DNA from: CAWAMD01 sp963783045
GTDB lineage: Bacteria; Actinomycetota; Nitriliruptoria; Nitriliruptorales; Nitriliruptoraceae
Reading direction: 5' to 3'
Length of the DNA: 64,000 nt
Assembly (NCBI GenBank): GCA_963783045.1
Contig: CAWAMD010000003.1
Coordinates: forward strand, 124,001-188,000
Part shown: piece by piece, positions 1-9,259 of the stretch
How the letters are laid out: each line of letters opens with the position of its first letter
How positions within the stretch are numbered: position 1 is the stretch's first letter
The notes under the pieces: generated by a model
Database searches by the model: none
What the model was told of the DNA's origin: nothing
Seen by the model: the letters and a program-made list of their open reading frames with translations, nothing else
Translations under genes and position numbers: made by a program

Positions 1-414
1 TCTGGCCGGTGAGTAGCCCTCGCTCTCCATAAGCTGCAGGAACGTTGGATTGAGCCTCGACCGACGGCGGCTAGGCGAGAAGAAGTCCACCGCGCGGCCC
101 TGTTCGTCGCCCTGAATTCGCCGCTCGGCGACGTTGGCGCGGATCTCATCCGCCTCACGCTCAGCTGCATCCACGGCATCTTTCGCCGTGCCGAAGAAGC
201 CAGTACCGCCTACTGACCGAAAGCGCTCGTCCAGGTCCCGAACCAGGAGTTGTGCCGAGTACTCACCGTCCGTGTCGAGAAGTATCACGGCAACGACCGT
301 CTCATCATCGTCCGCCAGCCATCGGATCTCCGACGCGAAAAACTGCGCGACTGGGTGACGGGCGTAGGAAGCCAGCGCCTCGAAGCGCACTTGCGGGATG
401 TCATGGAGAGGCAC
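1..414 (-). CDS. Conserved hypothetical protein, 3' end cut by window edge
   Basis: About 138 residues are visible and the frame is still open at base 1. The GTG start at 414 has a strong ribosome-binding site (GGAGGAG, about 8 nt upstream); a stop at 451-453 limits any extension. The visible part reads VPLHDIPQVRFEALASYAR and ends near SEGYSPAR. It is mixed alpha/beta in character, with no signal peptide or membrane segment. From memory it resembles the N-terminal part of an uncharacterised protein family (HDIPQxRFEALA, FTP, SPAR motifs) found in plasmids and genomic islands; I cannot assign a function. It lies 231 nt downstream of the HEPN-like gene on the same strand. Coding is supported by the start signal and natural codon use; function is unknown. 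Confidence 0.6.
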   Translation of the reverse strand, partial: MPLHDIPQVRFEALASYARHPVAQFFASEIRWLADDDETVVAVILLDTDGEYSAQLLVRDLDERFRSVGGTGFFGTAKDAVDAAEREADEIRANVAERRIQGDEQGRAVDFFSPSRRRSRLNPTFLQLMESEGYSPAR

Positions 415-645
415 GAGCGCACTCCTCCGTGGCTCGGCCGGCACACCGGATCACCCCGGCAGCATAGGATCACCCTGGGTCGTCGCGGCTGACCACCAAC
501 AAGTGATGCTCCACCCGGCGCCATCGGTCTCTTACCTCGACAGGCGACAGTTCCATCGGCATTACGCGCGACGCCACCAGAGGGCCGTGAGCACATGGCC
601 GAATGCACAGCCACGGCGATGGTCGAGCCGATTGCACCGCAGGGT

Positions 646-1263
646 TCACGTCCCCGGTCGAATTTCGTCGCGGAGTCTGATGGCGAGCTCCACACACCTA
701 TCCAGTTCCTCACGCGCCGAATCGCGCACCGCCTCGTCATGCCAATACACATGGTTGGTGTACCGCTGCCGCCAGCCGAGATGGTCGACCACGGTCAGAG
801 CGGCTTCCACCCGGTCAAGGAACAGGAGCACTGAGACTGACCAACCACCTGGGAAGTGGTGAACGAGACCGTTCCGAAGCGAGTGGAGCGAGTGGACATC
901 ACCATCAGGGGAACCTACGAGTAGCCGGTCGATGTCGTCTCCCGGTGAGTACCCAGTGCTCTCCTTCATCCGCGTGTACAGATTCGGGAACCAGTCAATT
1001 CGTAGGTCGGGCAACTCCGGTCCGGGAACACCCTTCTCCATGCTGGTGATGAAGCGATCCGCCCGCTTCTCATCCGTCGCGAACAGGTTGTTCGGGAAGG
1101 CAGCCACGACGAAGTCTTGGAGGGCGAGGTGCAGACCCAGGATGACCCAGCGCCAAGCGGCTGAGTCGCCGCCGATTACGTCCTCGAGCCGTGCGCGGAC
1201 GAACGCGAGAGCGGAAGCGCCATCAGATGCAGGTTCCTGAAGCCGAAACCACGTCTCAACCAT
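646..1263 (-). CDS. HEPN-like protein, possible RNase or toxin
   Basis: 205 residues, soluble, strongly helical. The C-terminal half contains LRNGLVHHFPGGW, an R-x4-H arrangement of the type that forms the active site of HEPN-superfamily ribonucleases, with a helical region on either side. I see no other motif. HEPN proteins act in toxin-antitoxin, abortive-infection and other defence systems, often next to a nucleotidyltransferase antitoxin. No MNT-type gene is visible here; the next gene downstream is the partial protein at 1-414. The ATG at 1263 is used because no better start with a ribosome-binding site is evident (GAGG lies too close). The HEPN call rests on one motif, so it is tentative. 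Confidence 0.5.
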   Translation of the reverse strand: MVETWFRLQEPASDGASALAFVRARLEDVIGGDSAAWRWVILGLHLALQDFVVAAFPNNLFATDEKRADRFITSMEKGVPGPELPDLRIDWFPNLYTRMKESTGYSPGDDIDRLLVGSPDGDVHSLHSLRNGLVHHFPGGWSVSVLLFLDRVEAALTVVDHLGWRQRYTNHVYWHDEAVRDSAREELDRCVELAIRLRDEIRPGT

Positions 1264-1426
1264 GCCTCAAGGATGGGCCGGAATCCTCGACGAAACAACA
1301 ACGTCGCCCGCCAACGATGGCGAAGTCGCTCGACGAGGAGGGTTCAGCGCCGAGTGCCGCGATGTGATTGAGCGCCTCTACGCGGCCGAAACCACTGCAA
1401 TTCGGCTACGACGGCCGCACCCCGCG

Positions 1427-1816
1427 TCAGCTCCGCGTCGAGATCTGCGACGAAGGATGCATGTACGCAACGTCGTCAACGAGAGACGGGTAGGAGGCCT
1501 CCCAGCTGTCCTTGAGCACGTCCGACAGTTCGAGGTGGGGCCACTCGGCGCGGAGTTGGGGGAACGTGAGAGCGGCCGCGACCAGGTCGGCCGGGCCGAC
1601 CTCGAGGAGGTGCGGCAGCAGGGCACGTCGTTCGTGCGGGTTGGCCAGGTCGAAGCGGCGCTGGCCGAGTTCCTCAGCGAGGTCGTCGTCCACGTCGATC
1701 GACGTCCAGGTGCCGCGGTCGCCGCGGAGCTGGTCGGGGATGGCGTTGCCGCCGGGGCCGAACCGCTGGCGGGCGTGGCGGATGCAGTGGACAGGCGGGT
1801 AGTCGGCAGACAGCAC
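1427..1816 (-). CDS. Small hypothetical protein at 3' end of conjugation operon
   Basis: About 129 residues from a GTG at 1816, acidic and soluble; its middle reads FGPGGNAIPDQLRGDRGTW and it ends SLVDDVAYMHPSSQISTRS. I recognise no domain. It follows the VirD4/TraG gene in the same direction, and its start falls inside the final part of the TraG frame. It may therefore be a separate last gene of the operon, or the true C-terminus of TraG reached through a frame change. Its frame is open upstream to about 2155, so the start is uncertain. Composition from 1427 to about 1780 is protein-like, whereas the TraG frame there becomes Arg/Pro-rich and looks non-coding. Confidence 0.45.
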   Translation of the reverse strand: MLSADYPPVHCIRHARQRFGPGGNAIPDQLRGDRGTWTSIDVDDDLAEELGQRRFDLANPHERRALLPHLLEVGPADLVAAALTFPQLRAEWPHLELSDVLKDSWEASYPSLVDDVAYMHPSSQISTRS

Positions 1817-3737
1817 GCTGCCGAGTGATCCTCGGCGGTGACTGTCCGCCCGTCGGCTGCCGGGTCGGCGCGCCGGCATCCGTGGCGGGCTCGGGCAGGC
1901 CGTCGGGCCAGTCCTTCTCGATCCAGCGTTCGGCGGTCGTGGGTCCTGCTCCACCGTGCATGTCCGCGTGGCGTCGCAGCTCGTCGTCGCCGATGAGGCG
2001 ACGCCAGCGGGACTGCTCGTAGTAGGCGTGGGTGCGGACGAGCGCGGGCGGGGTGTTGCCGGTGAGCATGACGGCCGCGCCGTGGTTGAGGGTGCGGAGG
2101 AACGCCGGTGGGGCGACGTCCATGCGCTCGGAGCCCTCGGACACCGACAGCCCACCGTCGGGTGCCGCGGAGACCGTCGCCGCGGCGACCCACTGGTCGC
2201 CGATCAGGTCGGACAGCAGCTTGAGCGTGTCGAGGTCCTGGCTGCCCGGCAGCCACACGGTGCTGGTGTGGTTGGAGATGAGGGTCCGCTCGGACTCGCC
2301 GTAGAGATCGCGGATCTGGGCGCGGTCCTGCCAGATCGTCATGAGGGTGATCCCTTGCCCGGCCCCGGTGGCGGCGATCTTCGGCAGCGTCCGCAGCGGG
2401 GCGATGTTGCCGGCCTCGTCGAGCATGAGCAGCAGCGGCGGGTTGAGCGGCGCCCCGTCGAGCAGGTTGGCGGACGTGTCCACGGCCGCCCGGTAGACGG
2501 CCTGGACCAGCGCCACGAACAGCGGCCGGAGCTCGGCCTGCTCGTACTCGGGCGACACCAGGTACAGGGTCCCGTTCTCCTTGAGCAGCCGGGCGACGTT
2601 GAGCGTGTGCTCGTCGGTGTGGCGAGGCGTGCACGAGGTGGCCTTGCGGACACGCGGGGAACCGAACGCGCGGAAGATGGCCATGGCGGTCCCGAAGACC
2701 GATCCGCGGGTCTCGGGTGGCAGCGACTTGATGGCCTGCCACGCCGCCAGCGCGTCCTCGTCACGGAGGTCGGCCAGGATCTGTCCGACGTCGTCGAAGG
2801 CGGAGCGGTCGACCCAGTGCGACACGTCCATCATCGTGTGGCCGGAGTTCGCGGCGGCGAACAGGACCGGCGCCAACAGCTTGGTGGCCAGGGTCTCCCA
2901 GAACCGGGCCGTCTCGGAGCGGTCCTCGACGGCGGCGGCGTCGGCGAGCCACGTGGCGGTCTTGGTGGCGTCCGGGAAGGTGACCGACGACAGCAGGGGC
3001 GACCAGTTGTTCGATGGCAGGCCGGTGGCGCCGGTGGGGTCGAACAGGGCGACCGGGCCGAACTGCTCGCCGCCGTTCGACGGTGAGGTCGTGCACGTCG
3101 CGTTTGACGGAGGTGACGACGGCGGGGCCGTCCCAGCGCAGCAGGTTGGGAACGACCAGCCGGGTGGACTTCCCGGTGCGGGTCGGGGCGACGACCATCA
3201 CCGAGGTGGCGGTCGGGACGAGCACGTCGCGGCCGTGGAAGCTGCCGACCCACAGCCGCCCGACTGCGGGCGGCTCGTCGCCGCGGGGCGGAGGCTCCAG
3301 CAACGGGGCGAGGTCGCGGCGGCGGGCCCAGACACGCGAGTCGAGCCGGTCGCGGGTGCGTTGGCGGTGCCGCCAGCCGTCCTGCCACTGCATCCACGCC
3401 CGCAGCCCGGTCACGACCCCCGCGACGAGCAGGAGGGTCAGCACGGCGGCGACAGCCACCGGCCGCCACGGAGCAGCCACGGCAGCGGCGAGGTCGCCTC
3501 GCGGGGTGCTGGCGGCGACGTCGAGCAGCACAGCGGGCATCTCCCACAGCGGCACGTCCCAGCCGGTGCCGGCGAGGTGGGCTTCGACCCAGACGGCGAC
3601 CCAGGCGATGGCGCTGGCAGCCGACGATCAGGGCGATGCCGGCAAGCGCCAGCAGGGCCCAGAGCAGTTCGAGGGAGTTGGCCCCGCCGGTCATCAGCCG
3701 CCCGGAGCGCGGCAGCGGCGGCGCGGAGCGAACGCTC
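1674..3737 (-). pseudogene. VirD4/TraG-type coupling protein, module 1, frame broken twice
   Basis: Type IV coupling protein: an inner-membrane ATPase that delivers the relaxosome to the secretion channel. It reads MSVRSAPPLPRSG then a membrane segment (ELLWALLALAGIALIVG), a second hydrophobic segment, Walker A (APTRTGKST, near 3150), then LLLMLDEAGNIAPLRTLPK (Walker B) and IWQDRAQI, all typical of the family. To join the parts, one base must be skipped near 3625 (between LIVGC and AIAWVAVWV) and one near 3085 (between TVERR and GEQFGPVAL). The ATG at 3737 forms an ATGA-type junction with the VirB4 end, as elsewhere in the operon, and matches the layout of the second TraG at 40367. The C-terminus is uncertain beyond about 1830. 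Family assignment is secure; intactness is not. Confidence 0.8.
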
Positions 3738-5279
3738 ATGCCGAGGCGCCTGGCGGTTGGCCGCAGCCATCGCCTGGTCGGTGTCGACCAGGCGCTGCTC
3801 GATGTCCGAGAGGACGTGGTCGGACAGCGCGACCCGACGGGTCTCGCCGTTGACGACCCAGAGCCCACGCCCGCGGGCGAGCTGGGTGACTAGCGAGGCT
3901 TGCATGGCGTTGAGCTGCAAGGTGTCACGCAGCAGCGGCCGCTCGCCGGGCTTCTGCCGGTAGATCACCCAGGTGCCGGAGTCGGCGATGACGCCTTCGG
4001 CGAGCGAGCGCGTGGCGGAGCCGGCGGCGCCGGCGGCGGCCGTGTCGGACAGTCGGTGCATGACGTTGACGACCGACAGGGACAGCTGGCGGGCGAGCTT
4101 CTGGTTGGTCTGCATCCAGCGGGCCGATGCCTCGTCGGACAGCAGCGCCCAGGCTTCGTCGTTGACCTGGAACCGGCCACGCGGCGAGATCTCGCACGCG
4201 AGCTGGAGCCAGGCGGCGGTGGCGATCATGACCAGCGGCAGCGCGGCCCGGTGGGACCGGTACACCTCGGCGATGTCGATGACGGTCAGCGGCCCGAGCG
4301 CATCGGCGTCCAGCGTGGTGGGGCCGGCGAACATGCCGGCGAGGTCACCGTGATCGTCCACGAGCCGTGCCAGCGCCAGGGCCAGCTCGCGTGACTCCTC
4401 GACGATCCGTTGCGGGTCCATGTTCACCCGCTCGGCGACGTCCCGGTCCGGAGTGACGATGGCGTCGGCGACCATCGGCAGGGTGGCGATCTGCCCGTGC
4501 CGGGCCAGGACGGGCCGCGCGTGGTCGCCGAGGTCCAGGCCGGTGACGCGCGCGAGGGCCGCGGTGAGCACGACCATCTCGACCTGCCGGCAGGTCCGTC
4601 CCAGCGTGGCCTCGACAAGGGCGCGAACGGTGGCCACGTTGCGGTGGAACAAGTCGGTGGGCGCGAGCTGGCTGCCGGCTCGGCCCGGGTCGAGCGGGTT
4701 GAGGATGGTCCCGCCCCCGGGACGCAGGGCGATCGGTTCGACCTCCGCGGCAGCCGCGAGCTGGGTGTACTCGCCTTTGGGGTCGATGATGTGAGCGCCG
4801 CGGCCGAACTCCAGCCCGCGCCACACGAGGCTCTTCGCCAGCGCGGACTTGCCCGAGCCGACGTCGCCGAGGATGAGCACGTTCGGGTTGGACAGCCGCC
4901 CGGACTCGTACAGCGTCCAGGGGTCCCAGTTGAACGTCCCGCCGGTGGGTGACGGGCCGATCACCAGCCCTGGGTCCCGGTCGGTGGCGGCGGCGGTCTG
5001 GAACGGGAAGATGGCCTCCAGCGTCGCCGTGGACGCCTCGAACGGCTCGGGGTGCTGGTGCCACAGGATCCTGCCGGCGAACCGTCGGCGCTGCCCGCGC
5101 GGGCCGCCCAGCCCCCGGTACCTCGCGGCGAGTTGCCGTCGCTCGGCGCGTTCCTCGGCCGCCTGCCGCTGCCGCTGGGCCCGTTGCTGGTCGCGGCCGG
5201 GGCGGCCGCCGGTGCGCCCGGCCTTGGCGCGAGCAACGCGCCGGGTTGCGGACCGTCGACGTCGCCAGTGCCAGCTCAT
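3438..5279 (-). CDS. VirB4-like conjugation ATPase, module 1
   Basis: Cytoplasmic ATPase that powers assembly and transport of the conjugative type IV secretion channel. It has an Arg-rich N-terminal segment, a conserved region ending VIGPSPTGGTFNWDPW, Walker A (LGDVGSGKSALAK), IIDPKGEYTQL, and a Walker B-like NDEAWALLSDEASARW, followed by RLSDTAAAGAAGSA, all shared with the copy at 39121. The ATG at 5279 overlaps the upstream stop as ATGA, so the four-codon longer start is not preferred. Homologues would end near 3735, at the start of TraG; as read, the frame runs about 300 nt further into Arg/Pro-rich nonsense, so a base has probably been lost near 3750. The last third before that point is normal. 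Confidence 0.85.
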   Translation of the reverse strand: MSWHWRRRRSATRRVARAKAGRTGGRPGRDQQRAQRQRQAAEERAERRQLAARYRGLGGPRGQRRRFAGRILWHQHPEPFEASTATLEAIFPFQTAAATDRDPGLVIGPSPTGGTFNWDPWTLYESGRLSNPNVLILGDVGSGKSALAKSLVWRGLEFGRGAHIIDPKGEYTQLAAAAEVEPIALRPGGGTILNPLDPGRAGSQLAPTDLFHRNVATVRALVEATLGRTCRQVEMVVLTAALARVTGLDLGDHARPVLARHGQIATLPMVADAIVTPDRDVAERVNMDPQRIVEESRELALALARLVDDHGDLAGMFAGPTTLDADALGPLTVIDIAEVYRSHRAALPLVMIATAAWLQLACEISPRGRFQVNDEAWALLSDEASARWMQTNQKLARQLSLSVVNVMHRLSDTAAAGAAGSATRSLAEGVIADSGTWVIYRQKPGERPLLRDTLQLNAMQASLVTQLARGRGLWVVNGETRRVALSDHVLSDIEQRLVDTDQAMAAANRQAPRHERSLRAAAAALRAADDRRGQLPRTALGPAGACRHRPDRRLPAPSPGSPSGSKPTSPAPAGTCRCGRCPLCCSTSPPAPREATSPLPWLLRGGRWLSPPC

Positions 5280-6769
5280 CGGGCACCACGACACAGCGGG
5301 AGGGTGAACGCGAAGGCCTGCCGTTGGGTGCCGGCCAGCCGTCGCAGTTCGAGGGAGCAGCGACGGGCGGCGGCTTCGACCTGTCCTGCGGCGGCCTCCA
5401 GTTCGTCGGCGGTCGGGGCCGTGACGGTGATCAGCCAGACGATCCGGTAGACCGCACGGCCCTCGACGAGATCCTCCTCGCGTTGGGCGGCGTCCTGCCA
5501 GGCGCGGCGCTGTCGTGCTGAGGTTGCGAACCCCCAGCGGGCTCGCAGGGTCTGCTCGGACTCGGTGGAGACCTGTTGGGTCTGGGCGCGCCGTTCCGCG
5601 GTGGCTGCCGGCGTGGGGACGTACAGCAGCGACATCCGCCGCCGGGCGGGAACGCCGAGCAGCAGGTGCTGGAGGAACTCGCCGGTCACGGGACGAGACG
5701 GGGGCCGGGCGACCTGGAAAGTCGCGGACCAGCCCGAGTCGTGCCGCACCGAGGACCAGCCGTCGACCATCCCGGTGGGACCGACGGTCGCCGCGTCGAC
5801 CTCCGGCTCTCCCGTGGTGTCGCTCGCACCCTGCTCGGCGGCCGCCGCGGCGGGGTCGAACGCCTGCCGGAGCACGCGGCCGAGGGCGGTTGCGGGCAGC
5901 CAGCCGCGCACATCGAGGCCGGCGGCCCGCAGCATCTCCTCGACGACTGCGGCGCGATCCATGAGCACCGCGGCTGCGCCGTCGCGCCCGCCTCCGGCCT
6001 GCCGGATGGCCCGTCGAGCCAGGTGCGTGTCCAGGGCGATCGCCAGCATCATCCGGTGCTGCTGGGCGTGCTCACGGGCTGCATCGACGACCTGCCGGTA
6101 GGAGGCGCCGGTCGTGGCGGTGCCACGGCCGCCGTGGTCGCGATGGTGCGTCGCCACGTCGGCGGTGGCGGTCGGACCGACGGTGTGGACGATCTGGAGC
6201 CGGGTGAGTTCGGGCAGCGCCTGGGCGACGTGATCGAGGAACCCGCCCCAGGCGGCGATCCGGGCCTGCTGGTCGGCAGGGTCGCAGAACAGGAAGTCGT
6301 CTCCGGCGATCTCGGCGACGGCGACGAGCCGGTGCCGGAAGGTGTCCTTGACGATCCCGTATGCCGTCGGTGTCGGGTTGGCGACCGAGGCGCGCGAGGC
6401 ACCCGCATAGTGGTGGATCTCGATGCCGAACAGCTCACCGGGCAGGTCGAGGACACCGTCGGGCAGGTCGAGGGCGACGTCGGGGTTGGCGTAGAACTCG
6501 TTGTTGCGGGTCGCCTGCTGCCACCCGAACGCGACCCAGACCGGCAGCCAGTCGATCATCGCCCGACCGCGCACCTTGATCCCGACCGCCGCCGCGAGCA
6601 GCGTCAGCGTCATCACCGCCACGAGCAGCCCGGCCGCCGTCGGCCGGGACAGCGTGAGGATGACCACGATCCCGCCCGCACCGATGGCGACCAGCCGGGC
6701 GACGGACAGCCCGAACAGCACGCCCGGGGTGGGCCGCGACGGGAACTGGTAGACCGGCAACTCAGTCAC
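5276..6769 (-). CDS. SCO6880-family conjugation protein, module 1
   Basis: 497 residues. The N-terminus carries two hydrophobic segments (residues about 25-60) like PrgI-type secretion proteins, followed by a long soluble domain. This is the protein that precedes VirB4 in actinobacterial conjugative systems (SCO6880 type), thought to be a membrane-associated channel component. Recognisable stretches are HLARRAIRQAGGGRDGA and SLELRRLAGTQRQAFAFTLP; the copy at 37634 has the matching RRAKRAIRQAGGGHDGA and FLELRRLHGRQDEAFTWTLP. The GTG start at 6769 overlaps the upstream stop and the gene ends in an ATGA overlap with VirB4. The reading frame is intact over its full length. The precise biochemical role is not established. 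Confidence 0.8.
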   Translation of the reverse strand: MTELPVYQFPSRPTPGVLFGLSVARLVAIGAGGIVVILTLSRPTAAGLLVAVMTLTLLAAAVGIKVRGRAMIDWLPVWVAFGWQQATRNNEFYANPDVALDLPDGVLDLPGELFGIEIHHYAGASRASVANPTPTAYGIVKDTFRHRLVAVAEIAGDDFLFCDPADQQARIAAWGGFLDHVAQALPELTRLQIVHTVGPTATADVATHHRDHGGRGTATTGASYRQVVDAAREHAQQHRMMLAIALDTHLARRAIRQAGGGRDGAAAVLMDRAAVVEEMLRAAGLDVRGWLPATALGRVLRQAFDPAAAAAEQGASDTTGEPEVDAATVGPTGMVDGWSSVRHDSGWSATFQVARPPSRPVTGEFLQHLLLGVPARRRMSLLYVPTPAATAERRAQTQQVSTESEQTLRARWGFATSARQRRAWQDAAQREEDLVEGRAVYRIVWLITVTAPTADELEAAAGQVEAAARRCSLELRRLAGTQRQAFAFTLPLCRGAR

Positions 6770-8045
6770 GGCCCGCTCCCACGGTCGACTTGGTCAACGC
6801 GCCCTGCCATCCGGGGCCACCTGCGGCGTCTGACGAACCCGGACGAGAGCTGCTTCCCGACGGCGACGAGGACCCGGCCGACGGGCCGGCGCCGCTTGCC
6901 CCACCCGCCCCACCCGAGGTGAGACCGCCGCCACCCGGGCCGGCCCCACCGGGTCCGCCGGCGCCACCTGCCAGCCCGCCGCCGGGTCCACCGCCCGGTC
7001 CGGCCGCAGTCAGCGGGCTGGTGCCACCGGACCCGCCGCGGCCGCGGACACCCTGTTCCAGACGGGCACCGAGCATCGCCCCTTTGATGGCGACGGCACC
7101 GGCCCCGGCGGCGATGACCTTCGACCCGCGCGACATCGACTGCACCGCGGTCTGCAGCTCCGGTGTGCCCACGATCCTGGCCAGTGCTGCGGGGGCGAGC
7201 GCGGCGAGCAGCACACCGAACGTGCCGAAGATCAGCCGGTCCACCCCTTCGGGCTGGCCCATCACGCTGTTGGTGATCGCGAACATGGTCAGCACCGCCG
7301 CATCGGCCAGCAGCACGGCGAACGCCAGCGCCCACGCACGCACCTGGACCCGACGCATCGGCGTCCACACCGACAGCGCGTGCGCGACCGGCAGGAACAC
7401 GATCAGGGCGGCCAGCAGCACGGGCCGCATCGCCAGGGTGAAGTAGATCGCCAGGGAGCAGAACACGATCACGAGCCCGGCGAGGAAGACGACGAACAGC
7501 TCTGCGCCGGAGTCGCGTTGGAGCGCCGAGTCCATCAGGACCTCCTGCAGTGGCACGAGTGGTGCGTCCACGGTGGTGCCCGAGGCCGCCAGGGCGATCC
7601 GGCCGAGGTTGGACATCGCCCCGCCGATGGACAGCAGCAACGCCCCGCCCACCGTCGCCAGCATCCCGCCGACCAGTGCGCGGAAGACGGCCTGGACGAT
7701 CCGGGTGGTGTTGCCGGTGACCATCGCCGAGATCACCTCGGCGATCAGCATGGCCACCATCACCAGGGCTGCCAGCGCGTAGATCGGCAGCGCCGGCCCC
7801 TCGAGGACCGGCGTGTACCAGTCGCGCGTGACCGGAGCGGTGGACGCCTGCAGCGCGACCAGGTCGAGCGCCCAGAACGCCCCGCGCAGCACCCACACGG
7901 TCAGCTCACCACCGGCCTCCTGCAGCAGGGACTGGGCCCACTCCTGCCCCGCCCACGCCAGGCCGAGCACCCCGCCGATGGCGACCACGCCGACCACGAC
8001 GAACGGGATCGCCCCCTCCTCGTCCGCCCACCGCTGGCCGGTCAC
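6762..8045 (-). CDS. VirB6/TrbL-like polytopic membrane protein, module 1
   Basis: 427 residues with at least six hydrophobic segments between residues 15 and 300, then a low-complexity tail (from about residue 320) rich in Gly, Ala, Ser and Pro. This layout matches VirB6/TrbL-type inner-membrane channel subunits of conjugation systems. Position supports it: the gene sits between the VirB8-like and SCO6880-like genes, as in the second module at 36189. It overlaps both neighbours by a few bases (8042-8045 and 6762-6769), implying translational coupling. The frame is intact. Sequence conservation of this family is low, so the call rests mainly on topology and context. Confidence 0.7.
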   Translation of the reverse strand: MTGQRWADEEGAIPFVVVGVVAIGGVLGLAWAGQEWAQSLLQEAGGELTVWVLRGAFWALDLVALQASTAPVTRDWYTPVLEGPALPIYALAALVMVAMLIAEVISAMVTGNTTRIVQAVFRALVGGMLATVGGALLLSIGGAMSNLGRIALAASGTTVDAPLVPLQEVLMDSALQRDSGAELFVVFLAGLVIVFCSLAIYFTLAMRPVLLAALIVFLPVAHALSVWTPMRRVQVRAWALAFAVLLADAAVLTMFAITNSVMGQPEGVDRLIFGTFGVLLAALAPAALARIVGTPELQTAVQSMSRGSKVIAAGAGAVAIKGAMLGARLEQGVRGRGGSGGTSPLTAAGPGGGPGGGLAGGAGGPGGAGPGGGGLTSGGAGGASGAGPSAGSSSPSGSSSRPGSSDAAGGPGWQGALTKSTVGAGRD

Positions 8046-8788
8046 GAGCCAGTTCCGGCTGGCACGGGCAGCGGGAGCGTGGCCAGCGCGTCGCGCAGCA
8101 GCGCCCGGGTCCGCCCGGGGGCCGAGGCGTTGTCGGCCACGAGCGGCGTCGGACCTTCGACCGACTCCAACCGGGCGACCGACCAGGTGTCACCGTCGGC
8201 GGCCAGGTCGACCGTCGAGGTGGTGAACACCGCCCCGCCCGCGTCGCCGACGCCGACCAGCGTCATGGCCCACACCTCCACCTGGGCCGACGGGCCGGCC
8301 GGGTCGTAGGCGATCAGGCGCACCGCGACCGGCGCGAAGAAGTACAGACGACGGGAAGCAGGCTGGGCGCCCCAGCCCGACAGCTCGAACTCCGTGCGGG
8401 CGGTGTCGACCTGCCGGGCCTGCGCGGCCGCCTCCTCGGCGGTGAACACGACCGCGGCGACCCGGTCGAACCGGTCCGGGTCGAAGACGACATCGGACTG
8501 GCCGGTCACCGCGACCGCGGACACGGCAGCTGACGCCGCACCGTGCGGCGTCAGCGGGAACCCCCACGGCACGCCATCGACCAGCTCGGGCGCGCCGAAC
8601 GCGGTCGCGACCACGGGTGAGCCATCGGCGTCGGGTGCGGCTGCGGTGGGCCGCAGGTTGGCCTGCGGGGACCGAAGCCCCTGCCAGGCGAGCCATCCAC
8701 CACCGGCCAGCAGCACGGCGACGAGCACGGCGGCACCGGCCGTCCACGCCCGCTGCGCCGGAGTGCGGGCTCCGTCGGCGACAGACAT
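8042..8788 (-). CDS. VirB8-like bitopic conjugation protein, module 1
   Basis: 248 residues: a short cytoplasmic N-terminus, one membrane segment (AGAAVLVAVLLAGGGWLAW, residues about 18-36) and a large exported domain. This is the topology of VirB8/TcpC-like proteins, which scaffold the channel in the envelope. It includes FELSGWGAQPASRRLYFFAP and a C-terminal half with alternating beta-like hydrophobic pattern. It begins a few bases after the pilin-like gene and overlaps the VirB6-like gene. The equivalent gene in module 2 is at 35485. No catalytic motif is expected. The assignment is by topology and gene order, not by a diagnostic motif. Confidence 0.65.
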   Translation of the reverse strand: MSVADGARTPAQRAWTAGAAVLVAVLLAGGGWLAWQGLRSPQANLRPTAAAPDADGSPVVATAFGAPELVDGVPWGFPLTPHGAASAAVSAVAVTGQSDVVFDPDRFDRVAAVVFTAEEAAAQARQVDTARTEFELSGWGAQPASRRLYFFAPVAVRLIAYDPAGPSAQVEVWAMTLVGVGDAGGAVFTTSTVDLAADGDTWSVARLESVEGPTPLVADNASAPGRTRALLRDALATLPLPVPAGTGS

Positions 8789-8791
8789 CGA

Positions 8792-9100
8792 TCAGCTCCC
8801 GAGCCGGAACCCGGCGTTGACGATCGCTGAGGCTGCGCCGATGACCACGGCGCCGACGAACCCGCCGATGACCATGAACCGTCCCCACGTCACCCCTTGG
8901 GTGTGGGCCCGGTTGGCGGCCAGCGCCCAGGTCGCGCCGCCGACCACGACCAGCCCGGCCGCGAACAGCAACCCGCCCAGCGTCAGCCCGTTCAGCGCCG
9001 AGATGATCTGGTCGTAGTTGGGGATCCACTGGCGACCCTCGGACGGGTCCAGCGGCGGGACGACCTGCGCGAGCAGTCCCCCGGGTCGTAGTCCTGGCAT
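8792..9100 (-). CDS. DUF6112-like two-TM pilin-type protein, module 1
   Basis: 102 residues with two hydrophobic segments (LTLGGLLFAAGLVVVGGATW and a C-terminal FMVIGGFVGAVVIGAASAI) separated by a short polar loop. This small two-TM form, first in a conjugation operon, is shared with the gene at 35192 and is typical of the DUF6112 family, thought to be VirB2-like pilin or channel proteins. The ATG at 9100 is chosen over a GTG three codons upstream because GGAAGG is correctly spaced from the ATG (8 nt) but directly abuts the GTG. It is the first gene of the minus-strand operon, so its promoter should lie in 9101-9259. Confidence 0.7.
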   Translation of the reverse strand: MPGLRPGGLLAQVVPPLDPSEGRQWIPNYDQIISALNGLTLGGLLFAAGLVVVGGATWALAANRAHTQGVTWGRFMVIGGFVGAVVIGAASAIVNAGFRLGS

Positions 9101-9259
9101 GCGCTGCACCTTCCGTGACTCGTGTCCCGGCGCATCTGCCGGGTGGCGGTCAGGGAGTTGTCCGCAGGGCCGCCCGATTGTGACGGTCGTGCGGTCGGCG
9201 CCCGTCTGTCACATTCCGACGTGAGCGGCGAGGACTCCCTCCGCGACCCGGGAGTCCTC
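9101..9259. promoter_or_regulatory. Divergent intergenic region between the two arms of element 1
   Basis: 159 bp separate the divergently transcribed secretion operon (minus) and the wall-hydrolase/integrase operon (plus), so both promoters are expected here. I see no clear -35/-10 pair and no strong palindrome. An alternative in-frame GTG for the lipoprotein lies at 9221. Confidence 0.4.

Noticed and set aside
285..752. Long Arg-rich minus-strand frame overlapping the HEPN-like gene end and the partial gene
   Set aside because: Composition is that of a shadow frame; the protein-like frames at 1-414 and 646-1263 explain the region.
1262..1828. Plus-strand frame of 188 codons
   Set aside because: It is the complement of the TraG end and the small gene at 1427; no ribosome-binding site and no family features.
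1956..3963. Long plus-strand open frames opposite TraG and VirB4
   Set aside because: Gly/Arg/Val-rich antisense frames caused by high GC; the minus-strand frames contain Walker motifs.
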